Shown: piece by piece, positions 40,910 through 48,739 of the stretch
How positions within the stretch are numbered: the stretch's first letter is position 1
Layout: the number at the start of each line of letters is the position of its first letter
Origin: CBDBKE01 sp965218055
GTDB taxonomy: Bacteria > Acidobacteriota > Terriglobia > JAJPHL01 > JAPKYU01
Length of the DNA: 64,000 nt
Assembly (NCBI GenBank): GCA_965218055.1
Contig: CBDCKA010000002.1
Coordinates: forward strand, 1 to 64,000
Reading direction: 5' to 3'
Notes under the pieces: generated by a model
What the model saw: the letters and a program-made list of their open reading frames with translations, nothing else
The model's database searches: none
What the model was told of the DNA's origin: nothing
Made by a program: the position numbers and the translations under genes

Positions 40910-42288
40910 CGTTGTCGGAAACTTCGCCGGAGGTGGTGGTAGTCGGCGGCGGGCTGGCCGGCCTGGCGGCCGCCTCGGCGCTTGGTGGGGCCGGCTTTCG
41001 GGTGGATCTATTTGAACGCCGACCCTACCTGGGCGGCCGGGCCACTTCCTACGAGCTGCCGCGTACCCAGGAAACCGCTACCCAGGAAACCATTGATAAC
41101 TGCCAGCACGTCCTGCTGGGTTGCTGCACCAACCTGTTCCACTTTTACAACCGCCTGGAGGTGGGCCACCTCATCAGGTTCCACGACCGCATCCGGTTTG
41201 TCACTCCCGGCGGTCGCATGTCGGTGGTCTCGGCCGACCACCGGCCCCCGCCGCTGCACCTGTGGCATTCTCTGCGCGCGTTTCACGCGCTCACCTGGCT
41301 GGACAAGCTCGCCATCTGCGCGGCGATGGCGGCCCTCTCGTTCGAGCTGGGCATGGTCCCGCGCGAGCGGCTGGACTCGGAGACCATGCTGAGTTGGCTT
41401 GAGCGCCACTGGCAAACCCGCCGGGCCGTTGATTTCTTCTGGCGAGTGGTGCTGACCAGCGCCCTCAACGAAGACCTGGAGCGGGCCTCGGCCTGGCACG
41501 GTTTGCTGGTTTTCTGGAAGGGTTTTCTGGTGAATCACGGCGCTTGCCAGCTGGGCGTACCGGTGGCGCCGCTCGGCGAGCTCTACCGGCTCGAGATGCC
41601 CGGCGTTCGCGTACATCTCCGGGCCCACGCCCGGTCGCTGGAAACCTCGGCTGGGCGCGTGAACGGGGCGCGCCTTGGCGACGGGCTCTGCGCTACTGCC
41701 CGCTGGTTTGTGATTGCCTTGCCATTCGAGAACGCGCAGGAGCTGCTGCCCGGCGACTACTCCGCTTTCCGCCACTCCCCCATCGTCGGCATCCACCTTT
41801 GGTTTGATCGCCCGGTGACCGAAGAACCCTTCGCCGCACTGCTGGGCCGCACCATCCAATGGGCTTTCCGCAAGCCAGGCGACGCCGGATACGTGCAGTG
41901 CGTGGTGAGCGCCGCTCGCGCCCTGCTGCCTCTGGGGCGCAAGGAAATCGTGGAACTGGCGGTGCGTGAGCTGGCCGAGTTTTTCCCCTTGCGGGGCGCA
42001 CAACTGCGCAAATGGGCCGTCGTCAAGGAAGTCCGCGCCACCTACTCGCCGGCTGCCGGGGTGGAACGGCTGCGCCCGACGAGCGCGACCCGCTTCGAGA
42101 ACTGTTTCCTCGCCGGCGACTGGGTGGAAACCGGCTGGCCGCCCACCATGGAAGGCGCCGTGCGCAGCGGCTACCGCGCCGCCGAACTGGTGACTGCGCG
42201 CGCCGGGCGCCCACAACGCTTCTTACAGCCGGACCTGGAACCTGAGGGATTTGCACGATGGGCACCCGCAGCCAGATTGCGTTCCTGA
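40906..42288 (+). CDS. hpnE: Hydroxysqualene dehydroxylase HpnE
   Basis: A 460-residue FAD-dependent amine-oxidase-superfamily protein. VVVGGGLAGLAAASALGGAGF at the N-terminus is the dinucleotide-binding motif, followed by LFERRPYLGGRATSY, and a C-terminal FAD block LAGDWVETGWPPTMEGAVRSGYRAAE. It reduces hydroxysqualene to squalene in the HpnCDE route. The start is ATG 40906, overlapping the hpnD stop; the frame open from 40852 is inside hpnD. It is the last gene of the hopanoid cluster; the next gene is convergent. Confidence 0.93.
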   Translation: MTLSETSPEVVVVGGGLAGLAAASALGGAGFRVDLFERRPYLGGRATSYELPRTQETATQETIDNCQHVLLGCCTNLFHFYNRLEVGHLIRFHDRIRFVTPGGRMSVVSADHRPPPLHLWHSLRAFHALTWLDKLAICAAMAALSFELGMVPRERLDSETMLSWLERHWQTRRAVDFFWRVVLTSALNEDLERASAWHGLLVFWKGFLVNHGACQLGVPVAPLGELYRLEMPGVRVHLRAHARSLETSAGRVNGARLGDGLCATARWFVIALPFENAQELLPGDYSAFRHSPIVGIHLWFDRPVTEEPFAALLGRTIQWAFRKPGDAGYVQCVVSAARALLPLGRKEIVELAVRELAEFFPLRGAQLRKWAVVKEVRATYSPAAGVERLRPTSATRFENCFLAGDWVETGWPPTMEGAVRSGYRAAELVTARAGRPQRFLQPDLEPEGFARWAPAARLRS

Positions 42289-42318
42289 TCGCGCTGACTC
42301 TGACCTGCCGCCTGCTGT

Positions 42319-43029
42319 CTACTGGCCCTCTGGGTTGGCAACGCGACGTAGGCGAGTGGCCAGCTTGATCACCACCCAGGCCACGACAATGCTGGTTCCC
42401 ACCACGAGCACCAGAAGCGCGCCTCGGCCAGTCATGAAATGCCAAACGGCCAGTCCATAATGCACCGCCAGGAAGGCTTCGGAAAAGTAGCGAATGGCGC
42501 GCCCGATGACCAGAGCCAGTAGGAATTTCCCCACCCGCACCTCTGCAACCCCCGCAGTGATGATGAAGGCCTTGAAGGGTGTGGGAGGAGGCATGATCGC
42601 CGGCACCGTGATGGTGAGGAACTCGTACTTCTCGAACCAGCTGCGAATACGGGACATTCGTTGCTTGCCGACTCTACGCTCGGCGGCGGCGTGGCCGCCC
42701 CGGCGGGCTGCGTAGTAGAGAACCAAGCAACCGGCCACCGAACCCACCGTGGCCACCGAGGCGTAGAGCAGCATGGCCTGGGGATTGCGGATGCAAAGGG
42801 TGATCACCCATAGATCAATGGCGGTGGGAAGCGGCAGAAAGGCCGAATCCACGAAAGCGATGGCCATCAATCCCCAGATGCCGAACGGCATCAGGAACCC
42901 CTCCAGCGCCGAAGCGATCTTGAACAGGAAACCTTTCAAAGGAGCAATCTCAACGATTTCGATCCTTGACCCTGCCTGGCCCTCAGTGCGAGGTGCCACG
43001 CAAAAACGGCCACAGTTGCACGACCCCAC
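42319..43029 (-). CDS. VTT/DedA-like (YqaA type) membrane protein
   Basis: A protein of about 236 residues with several membrane helices and a VTT (SNARE-associated) domain: FGIWGLMAIAFVDSAFLPLPTAIDLWVITL, the GSVAGCLVLYYAARRGG segment, and PAIMPPPTPFKAFIITAGVAEVRVGKFLLALVIGRAIRYFSE. Family members act as lipid flippases or scramblases or keep membrane potential. The frame opens with GTG 43029, but the first conserved residues begin around residue 30, so the real start may be internal. It is convergent with hpnE. Confidence 0.8.
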   Translation of the reverse strand: MGSCNCGRFCVAPRTEGQAGSRIEIVEIAPLKGFLFKIASALEGFLMPFGIWGLMAIAFVDSAFLPLPTAIDLWVITLCIRNPQAMLLYASVATVGSVAGCLVLYYAARRGGHAAAERRVGKQRMSRIRSWFEKYEFLTITVPAIMPPPTPFKAFIITAGVAEVRVGKFLLALVIGRAIRYFSEAFLAVHYGLAVWHFMTGRGALLVLVVGTSIVVAWVVIKLATRLRRVANPEGQ

Positions 43030-43098
43030 AGTTGCACAACCAAGGCTAGGTTGCTGCCGAGCACAACATTTCGAGGCCGACTCAGCTGGTGTGCCGGA

Positions 43099-43578
43099 TC
43101 ACACGGCGGGGGCAGCGCTGTTGCACTGCTTGCAATATCCCCCGATCTCCACGCGGGCGAATGCAATACGGAAGTGGCGCTCCCGCTGGATCTGACCCTT
43201 GATTTTGTCGAACAACGGGCTGGCGTATTCCTCGACCGTGCCGCAGCGAAGGCAGGCCAAATGCATGTGCTGGCGCAGCGGCCGCTGTTCGTAGAAGTGG
43301 CCGCCGCCGCTGAGGTGCAGCAGATCCAGTTCGTCCACCAGACCCTGGCGCTTCAGCAACCCCAGGGTGCGGTAGACCGTGACCCGGTCGATGCCCTGGT
43401 CTTCCTTGCGCGCAGAACGAAGAATGGTGGCCGCGTCCAGATGGCGGCGGGCATTCTCGATGACCCGCAGGATGACCCGACGCTGGCGGGTCAGGCGCAC
43501 GCCGCGCTCCACCAGCTGGTTTTCCAGGTATCCGGGGGGCAACAGCTTGCCTGACGGCTGGGCTTCATTTTGCAACAT
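43099..43578 (-). CDS. Fur-family metalloregulator
   Basis: A 159-residue Fur/Zur/PerR-type repressor. Winged-helix part GVRLTRQRRVILRVIENARRHLDAATI and GIDRVTVYRTLGLLKRQGLVDEL; metal part HFYEQRPLRQHMHLACLRCGTVEEY; the two structural zinc pairs CLRC and CKQC are intact. It lacks the His-rich tail of classical Fur, and the metal specificity is not clear. The start codon lies inside a perfect 16-bp palindrome, a likely autoregulatory operator. Confidence 0.9.
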   Translation of the reverse strand: MLQNEAQPSGKLLPPGYLENQLVERGVRLTRQRRVILRVIENARRHLDAATILRSARKEDQGIDRVTVYRTLGLLKRQGLVDELDLLHLSGGGHFYEQRPLRQHMHLACLRCGTVEEYASPLFDKIKGQIQRERHFRIAFARVEIGGYCKQCNSAAPAV

Positions 43579-43585
43579 GTTGCAA
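43570..43585 (-). promoter_or_regulatory. Perfect palindrome over the fur-family start codon (candidate operator)
   Basis: TTGCAACATGTTGCAA at 43570-43585; the ATG of the regulator gene is 43578-43576, inside the palindrome. Fur-family operators are inverted repeats near promoters; a TTGCAA-type half-site resembles boxes described for some actinobacterial PerR-like or Nur-like proteins. Binding here would block transcription or translation of the gene itself. Confidence 0.55.
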
Positions 43586-43729
43586 CTATACCACGGGACC
43601 GGGGGCTTGGGCAGCTCCGATCCCGGGGATCCAGGGCTGGCGCCAGATGTCTAGATAGGGGTGGACGATACCGGTTGGTTCTGGTAACCTGCCTGGGTCT
43701 ACGAACTAAAGAATCAGGAGCATATTCTC

Positions 43730-44062
43730 ATGAAAAAAACAGTGTTTGCTTTGGGGCTGGTTTTGGTGCTGTTGGCAGCCCTACCCGCGGCGGCAGGTGA
43801 AAAGGGCAGTTGGAAAGGCTGGATCGCCGACGCCAAGTGCGCCGGAGCGAGGGATGACAAGGGAGCCAGCGCCGCTCACGCCGGCTGCGCCGCGAATTGC
43901 ATCAAAGGCGGGCAAAAGGCCGTGTTCGTCTCCCACGACGGTACCGTCTACCAGGTCACGAACCAGGACGCCGTCACTTCCCACGCCGGGCACCATGTGG
44001 AGGTTACCGGGACTCTGCACAAAGACAAGACGCTGACGGTGGACAAAGTCAGCATGCTTTAG
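43730..44062 (+). CDS. Small exported protein, DUF5818-like
   Basis: A 110-residue protein with signal peptide (about 1-22, PAAAGEK) and an AGGAG Shine-Dalgarno. The mature part has SWKGWIADAKCAG, HAGCAANCIKGGQKAVFV and HHVEVTGTLHKDKTLTVDKVSML, a small OB-like beta domain with three Cys, of the type annotated DUF5818 and common in Acidobacteriota. The role is unknown. It is downstream of and divergent from the Fur-like gene and might be regulated by it. Confidence 0.75.
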   Translation: MKKTVFALGLVLVLLAALPAAAGEKGSWKGWIADAKCAGARDDKGASAAHAGCAANCIKGGQKAVFVSHDGTVYQVTNQDAVTSHAGHHVEVTGTLHKDKTLTVDKVSML

Positions 44063-44467
44063 GAATATCGGGAAGGTATTGCCGTTTCAAGACCCGCCAA
44101 GGCTCGGGCTGGCAAGTGAGTCTTTGCGGGTCGCTTCTCTAAGGAGTTCCACGTCGAGCTGGGGGTGTGAAGCAAGCAGGGTCGGCTTCGCGCCCGCACG
44201 TTGAGGCGGAAACACCTTATCCCCCTGCAGCAGAATCTACTCGCCATCCGTCGCCAGCGATCTGAAGACTATCCGCATTGCTGAAGTTGCGTCACACGAG
44301 GGGGCAGCAACGGTTCTTTCCGATTCTGATGCTAGTTCCCGAAGAAAAGGGGGGTGGCCTCAGGAGCCATGCAGAAGTTTTCTGACGAGAGACTCTCGTG
44401 CGGAGTGATCCAGCAGTTGTAGAGCGCGGTTTTTGAGAGAAGTCCATTATGATTTTAGGAGGCGGCC
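44063..44467. other. Intergenic, 405 bp, no gene seen
   Basis: No supported ORF. A 7-bp stem (GACCCGC 44091 / GCGGGTC 44126) lacks a T tract. The 3' end carries the AGGAGG Shine-Dalgarno of fbp. The region may contain the fbp promoter, but no good hexamers stand out. Confidence 0.4.
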
Positions 44468-45517
44468 ATGGCAAAATCCATGACAACGGTCCAACGACAC
44501 ATCCTGGAGCAGGAGCGCGCGCACGAGCAGGCGAGCGGTGACCTAACTGGGCTGCTTTGGGACCTGACGATCGCGGCCAAGGTCATCTCCTACCAAGTGA
44601 ACCGTGGGGGTCTGGCGGACATCTTTGGAGAAACTGGTGAGGCGAACGTCACCGGAGACTTGGTGAGCCGCTTGGATCGAATTGCAGAGGATACCATCTA
44701 CAGAGCCATGGATCATGGTGGCCACCTCTGTGTAATGGTCTCCGAGGAAAGCCCTGATCTGATCCCCATCCCCGCGAAATACCCCAAGGGAAAGTACCTG
44801 CTCCTGTACGACCCGTTGGACGGCTCCTCGAACATTGAAGCCAATGTCAGCATCGGCACTATCTTCTCCGTGCATCGCCGAATCTCTTCTTCGGGGAACG
44901 GCACGCTCGAAGATTGCCTCCGGAAAGGATCGGAGCAGGTCGCCGCAGGGTATTTTCTATACGGCTCGAGCACCATGATTGTCTATACCACCGGGCAGGG
45001 CGTCTACGGCTTTACTCTGGACCCAAGCGTCGGAGAGTTCATGCTCTCGCACGTAGCCATCCGCACCCCGCCCAAAGGCAAGTATTACAGCATCAATGAG
45101 GGTAACGTCGCCGGGTGGGATGAGCCAACGCGAAGCTACATTGAGTATGTGAAGCAAAAGGACCCCGCGACCGGCCGGCCCTACTCACTGCGCTATATCG
45201 GCTCCTTGGTGGCCGACTTCCATCGCACCCTACTCTACGGGGGTGTCTTTCTTTATCCTGCCGATTGCAGTCATCCACAAAAGCCAAAACCGAAGCTGCG
45301 CCTTCTCTACGAGGTGGCCCCGTTGGCTTTCATCATGGAGCAGGCCGGAGGCGCGGCTACAACCGGGGCCGAGAGGGCACTGGATATCCAAGCCACCTCC
45401 CTCCACCACAGGGTTCCGATCGTTGTGGGAAGCAAACAGGATGTGGAACTCTATGAGAAGTTCTGCGCAGATTCTCGATCTATCCCCGGCAGGCACAGAG
45501 TACCCACTGAGCCCTAA
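44468..45517 (+). CDS. fbp: Class I fructose-1,6-bisphosphatase
   Basis: A 349-residue FBPase I. Metal and substrate blocks: VSEESPD, LLLYDPLDGSSNIEANVSIGTIFSV, GYFLYGSSTMIVYTTG, the LRYIGSLVADFHRTLLYGGVFLYPAD block and LLYEVAPLAFIMEQAGGAATTG. It hydrolyses FBP to fructose-6-phosphate in gluconeogenesis. A strong AGGAGG precedes ATG 44468. The next gene, 64 bp on and on the same strand, encodes an unrelated enzyme with the same activity (class V). Confidence 0.95.
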   Translation: MAKSMTTVQRHILEQERAHEQASGDLTGLLWDLTIAAKVISYQVNRGGLADIFGETGEANVTGDLVSRLDRIAEDTIYRAMDHGGHLCVMVSEESPDLIPIPAKYPKGKYLLLYDPLDGSSNIEANVSIGTIFSVHRRISSSGNGTLEDCLRKGSEQVAAGYFLYGSSTMIVYTTGQGVYGFTLDPSVGEFMLSHVAIRTPPKGKYYSINEGNVAGWDEPTRSYIEYVKQKDPATGRPYSLRYIGSLVADFHRTLLYGGVFLYPADCSHPQKPKPKLRLLYEVAPLAFIMEQAGGAATTGAERALDIQATSLHHRVPIVVGSKQDVELYEKFCADSRSIPGRHRVPTEP

Positions 45518-45581
45518 ATGGTATGGGGTTGGGGCAATCTGCTAATATGTTTGGCTTTTGGACCTAGCAACGGAGGAGGGA

Positions 45582-46745
45582 ATGCCCAAAGTTACACTCT
45601 CAGTGATTAAGGCCGATGTGGGCTCAATTGGGGGACACACCAGGCCTTCCAATAGCATGCTAGAAGTGGTTCAAGCCCGGCTGCGCAATAGCATTCAACA
45701 GGGGCTTCTGCTGGACGGCCTGCTCACGCACACTGGTGACGATTTAGCCATCATCATGAGCCATACCCGGGGTGTAGGCGCCAAACAGATCCACGGCTTC
45801 GCCTGGGAGTCGTTCCTCGCGGCCACCGAAACAGCCAAAAGCGCGGGCCTATACGGTGCAGGGCAAGATCTTCTGGTGGACGCCCCCTCAGGTAACGTCC
45901 GCGGAGCAGGTCCGGCAGTCGCAGAAATCGAGTTTGTACGGGATCCGAAGAGCAAGGACCGGCCCGCGGAGGCGTTCATGGTTTTCGCCGCCGATAAATG
46001 CGGACCCGGCGCCTATAACTATCCGCTCTACAGTGTCTTCTGCGATCCCATGCATAACGGGGGACTACTGCTCAGCCCCAAATTACACCAGGGTTTCGAA
46101 ATCACCGTCATTGACATGGATCACAAGGGCAAGGACAGGGACCGCGTCATCACCCTGAACGTTCCGGAACGAGTTTGGGACGTCGCCTGCCTGCTGCAAG
46201 ACCCGGATCGGTTCGCCATCGAGGCCGTCCAATCGCGCTGCTGCCCCGAGGAGCAGATTGTCTCTGCCTCGGCCACGCGGCTGCACAATATCGCCGGCAA
46301 ATACACCGGCAAGGACGATCCGGTGGCCATTGTCCGCAGCCAGGGAATCTTCCCTGCGCCGGAGGAAGTTGTCGAACCCTATACGTTGGGACATTTCATC
46401 ACCGGCGATTGCCGCGGTTCGCACGTGATGCCGCTGATGCCGGTGGCAATCAACGAGTCGGTCTCTGGCCCCTTCTGTCTGCCGCTGGTTTCCTGCCTGG
46501 CCTTCTCCATGGACGCCGAGGGCAGGTTTACCCACGACTACGTGGACCTGTTCGGCAACACAGCTTGGGAGGCGACGCGGCTAAAGGTCCAGCAGAAAGC
46601 GGATGAGTGGCGGCGCCAGGGTTTTATCGGTCCCACCATGGCTTCGCGTGCCGAGCTTTCCTATACCGGTATCGTGGATACGCTGGGACGGCTCGACAAG
46701 GAGTTCAGCCTGCGCGAGGAGATGGTCGCCTCGACGAAAAGCTGA
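45582..46745 (+). CDS. Fructose-1,6-bisphosphate aldolase/phosphatase (FBPase V type)
   Basis: A 387-residue protein of the bifunctional FBP aldolase/phosphatase family: VTLSVIKADVGSIGGHTRPS at the N-terminus, LLTHTGDDLAIIMSH, the DKCGPGAYNYPLYSVFCDPMHN block, FEITVIDMDH and SRAELSYTGI. Known members, mainly archaeal and deep-branching thermophilic bacteria, condense GAP and DHAP and remove the C1 phosphate in one active site, making gluconeogenesis unidirectional. ATG 45582 is used; the frame is open from 45558. It follows fbp in the same direction, probably co-transcribed. Confidence 0.92.
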   Translation: MPKVTLSVIKADVGSIGGHTRPSNSMLEVVQARLRNSIQQGLLLDGLLTHTGDDLAIIMSHTRGVGAKQIHGFAWESFLAATETAKSAGLYGAGQDLLVDAPSGNVRGAGPAVAEIEFVRDPKSKDRPAEAFMVFAADKCGPGAYNYPLYSVFCDPMHNGGLLLSPKLHQGFEITVIDMDHKGKDRDRVITLNVPERVWDVACLLQDPDRFAIEAVQSRCCPEEQIVSASATRLHNIAGKYTGKDDPVAIVRSQGIFPAPEEVVEPYTLGHFITGDCRGSHVMPLMPVAINESVSGPFCLPLVSCLAFSMDAEGRFTHDYVDLFGNTAWEATRLKVQQKADEWRRQGFIGPTMASRAELSYTGIVDTLGRLDKEFSLREEMVASTKS

Positions 46746-46955
46746 CCGAGTTACCCTCCGCTCACGCCCGACTCCGGCAAGAGGTCGGAGGGACACCTGC
46801 CCTTCTCGGCTTGCGCCAACTACCTCAAACGCCTGGACTTCCGCCTGACCGGTCCCTAACCAGTCCAATGCTCTGGCAAATGATGTAACCAAAGCGCCTA
46901 AAAGAGCTATCATAGTAAGTAGGGGCGGTACAGTAACCTCTGGCGGAGGGTTCTA

Positions 46956-48125
46956 ATGCGGAAGAGTGTTTTTCCACTCCTGATCTTGGTGGTCATTTTC
47001 CTTGGAGTCTGGGCAATCCAGGCACAGACGGAGGCGTCTCCTCAAAAGCCCGCAGAGGAGAAACCCTCAGTCGGCGGGCCAAAGCGTTCGGTAGGCGCAA
47101 CGGTGGCAGTGCCCCGTCGGCCGCCTGCCCTGAAGTCCAAGAAGTCCAAGCGGCGCATGCCGGCTGCTGCTGCCAAGCCTGAGAAGCAACCGTTCAATAT
47201 CGCCGTCAACGTGGACCTGGTGACGGTGGACGTAGTGGTACAGAACAAAAGGGGGCGCTTCCTGCCCGGCCTGACCAAGAAGAACTTCCGCATCCTGGAG
47301 GACGGCGTCCCGCAGCAAGTCCAGACCTTCGAACACACCGAGGCGCCCATGACGGTGGTGCTGGTGGTCGAGTTCAGTGCCCGCTTCCAGCGGTACTGGA
47401 GCCAGACCTGGTACCAGACCCTGACGGCATCCTACGGCTTCCTGGGCACACTGAAGCCCAAGGATTGGGTGGCGGTGGTGGCTTACGACCTGAAGCCGCG
47501 CGTTCTCCAGGACTTTACCCAAAACAAGGATGCGGCTTACGCCGCCATGCGGAGTCTGATGTTGCCCCGCTTCTCGGAGTCCAACCTGTATGACACGCTG
47601 GATGACGTGCTGACCCGCCTGAAAAATGTCGAGGGCAAGAAAGGGATCGTGCTGATCTCGACCGGCAGGGATACCTTCAGCAAGCTCACCTACGGAGAGG
47701 CTCTGAAGAAGGTGAAGTCCAGCGAGGTGCACATCTATCCCATTGGGATGATGCAGGTGACGCGCATGTTTTATGAGGCCCAGATGAGCGGCAGCACCCG
47801 CCTGGATTTCCTGCAGGCCGACAACGCGCTCAGGTGGTTCGCTAAGTTCTCGGGCGGTCGCGCTTTCTTCCCCCGGCACTTCGGGCAGTTCCCGAGCATC
47901 TACCACAGCATTGCCTACCACATGCGCAACCAGTACACGCTGGGTTACGTTTCCAGCAACCCGGCCCGCGACGGCAAATTCCGCAAGCTCAAGGTCCAAC
48001 TGGTGGGCGAGAACGGCAAGAAGCTGAAGATCATGGACCGGAAACGCAAGGGCAAGGAAGTAAAGTACAAGATTCACGCTCGCGCCGGCTACAACGCCCC
48101 CAAAGGGGAGATGGTCGTCCAGTAG
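46956..48125 (+). CDS. Acidobacterial-type VWA-domain secreted protein
   Basis: A 389-residue exported protein: signal peptide about 1-24, a Lys/Pro-rich linker (about 30-75), then the VWFA-related domain found very widely in Acidobacteriota (TIGR03436-like): VDLVTVDVVVQNKRGRFLPGLTKKNFRILEDGVPQQVQTFEHTEAP, VVLVVEFSAR in place of the usual MIDAS DxSxS (first Asp replaced by Glu-Phe-Ser), GIVLISTGRDTFS, and YHMRNQYTLGYVSSNPARDGKFRKLKVQL. A partner is not known. It is a useful taxonomic marker here. ATG 46956 gives a good signal peptide. Confidence 0.88.
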   Translation: MRKSVFPLLILVVIFLGVWAIQAQTEASPQKPAEEKPSVGGPKRSVGATVAVPRRPPALKSKKSKRRMPAAAAKPEKQPFNIAVNVDLVTVDVVVQNKRGRFLPGLTKKNFRILEDGVPQQVQTFEHTEAPMTVVLVVEFSARFQRYWSQTWYQTLTASYGFLGTLKPKDWVAVVAYDLKPRVLQDFTQNKDAAYAAMRSLMLPRFSESNLYDTLDDVLTRLKNVEGKKGIVLISTGRDTFSKLTYGEALKKVKSSEVHIYPIGMMQVTRMFYEAQMSGSTRLDFLQADNALRWFAKFSGGRAFFPRHFGQFPSIYHSIAYHMRNQYTLGYVSSNPARDGKFRKLKVQLVGENGKKLKIMDRKRKGKEVKYKIHARAGYNAPKGEMVVQ

Positions 48126-48291
48126 CAACTCCAGCAGCCCCACTTCAGCACCACCTGTTCGCGTATCTGCCGCACTGTTCGCGCTCGGAGTCGCGCAGGG
48201 CGCTGCCAGAAATCGCACTTCCGTTCGCTCAGGTTGACAGCTCTTTTGAGCGTCTGTTACCATCCGCTTGCCTCACAACGAAAGCCTTCTC

Positions 48292-48714
48292 ATGCCACGC
48301 CTGCTTTGCATCGACGATAATCGTCACGGCTGTTTCGCCCGGCAATCCGTGCTGGAGGAGAACGGCTATCAGGTGGTGGTGGCCCACAGCGGGAAAGAGG
48401 GCCTGGAAAAGTTCCGGTCGGAAAAGATCGACCTAGTCATCGTGGACTACATCATGCCGGAGATGAACGGAGCCGAAGTGATCCGCCGCATTCGCCTGGC
48501 GAATCCCCGAGTCCCCATCATCCTGCACTCCGGTTATGCGGAGCGGCTGGCGTTGGAAGAAAAAGTGGGCGAGGCCGACGCGGTGTTGCAAAAGGGGCCG
48601 AGGGAGATCAAAGAGTTGCTGGAAACGGTGAGGGAACTGCTGCGGAAGCGCTTTAAGAAACCCGCCGCCAGCCTCCGCAGCAAGGGGCGCAGGAAGCGCG
48701 CCCCGCGGCGCTAA
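48292..48714 (+). CDS. Single-domain response regulator
   Basis: A 140-residue CheY-like receiver: LLCIDDNRHG (acidic pair), LVIVDYIMPEMNG (phospho-acceptor Asp in VDY), PIILHSGY (Ser instead of Thr is tolerated) and AVLQKGP (conserved Lys). The tail is strongly basic (RKRFKKPAASLRSKGRRKRAPRR). No kinase is adjacent. ATG 48292 (MPRLLCIDDN) is favoured over the frame opening at 48268. Confidence 0.88.
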   Translation: MPRLLCIDDNRHGCFARQSVLEENGYQVVVAHSGKEGLEKFRSEKIDLVIVDYIMPEMNGAEVIRRIRLANPRVPIILHSGYAERLALEEKVGEADAVLQKGPREIKELLETVRELLRKRFKKPAASLRSKGRRKRAPRR

Positions 48715-48739
48715 ATTTCCCTTTGGCAGGCACGTCCCG

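Noticed and set aside
44091..44132. Terminator after the DUF5818-like gene
   Set aside because: Only a 7-bp stem with a 28-nt loop and no T tract.
47067..48263. 398-codon ORF antisense to the VWA protein
   Set aside because: Shadow frame; composition rich in His, Leu and Gln with no recognisable domain, while the opposite strand is a clear family member.
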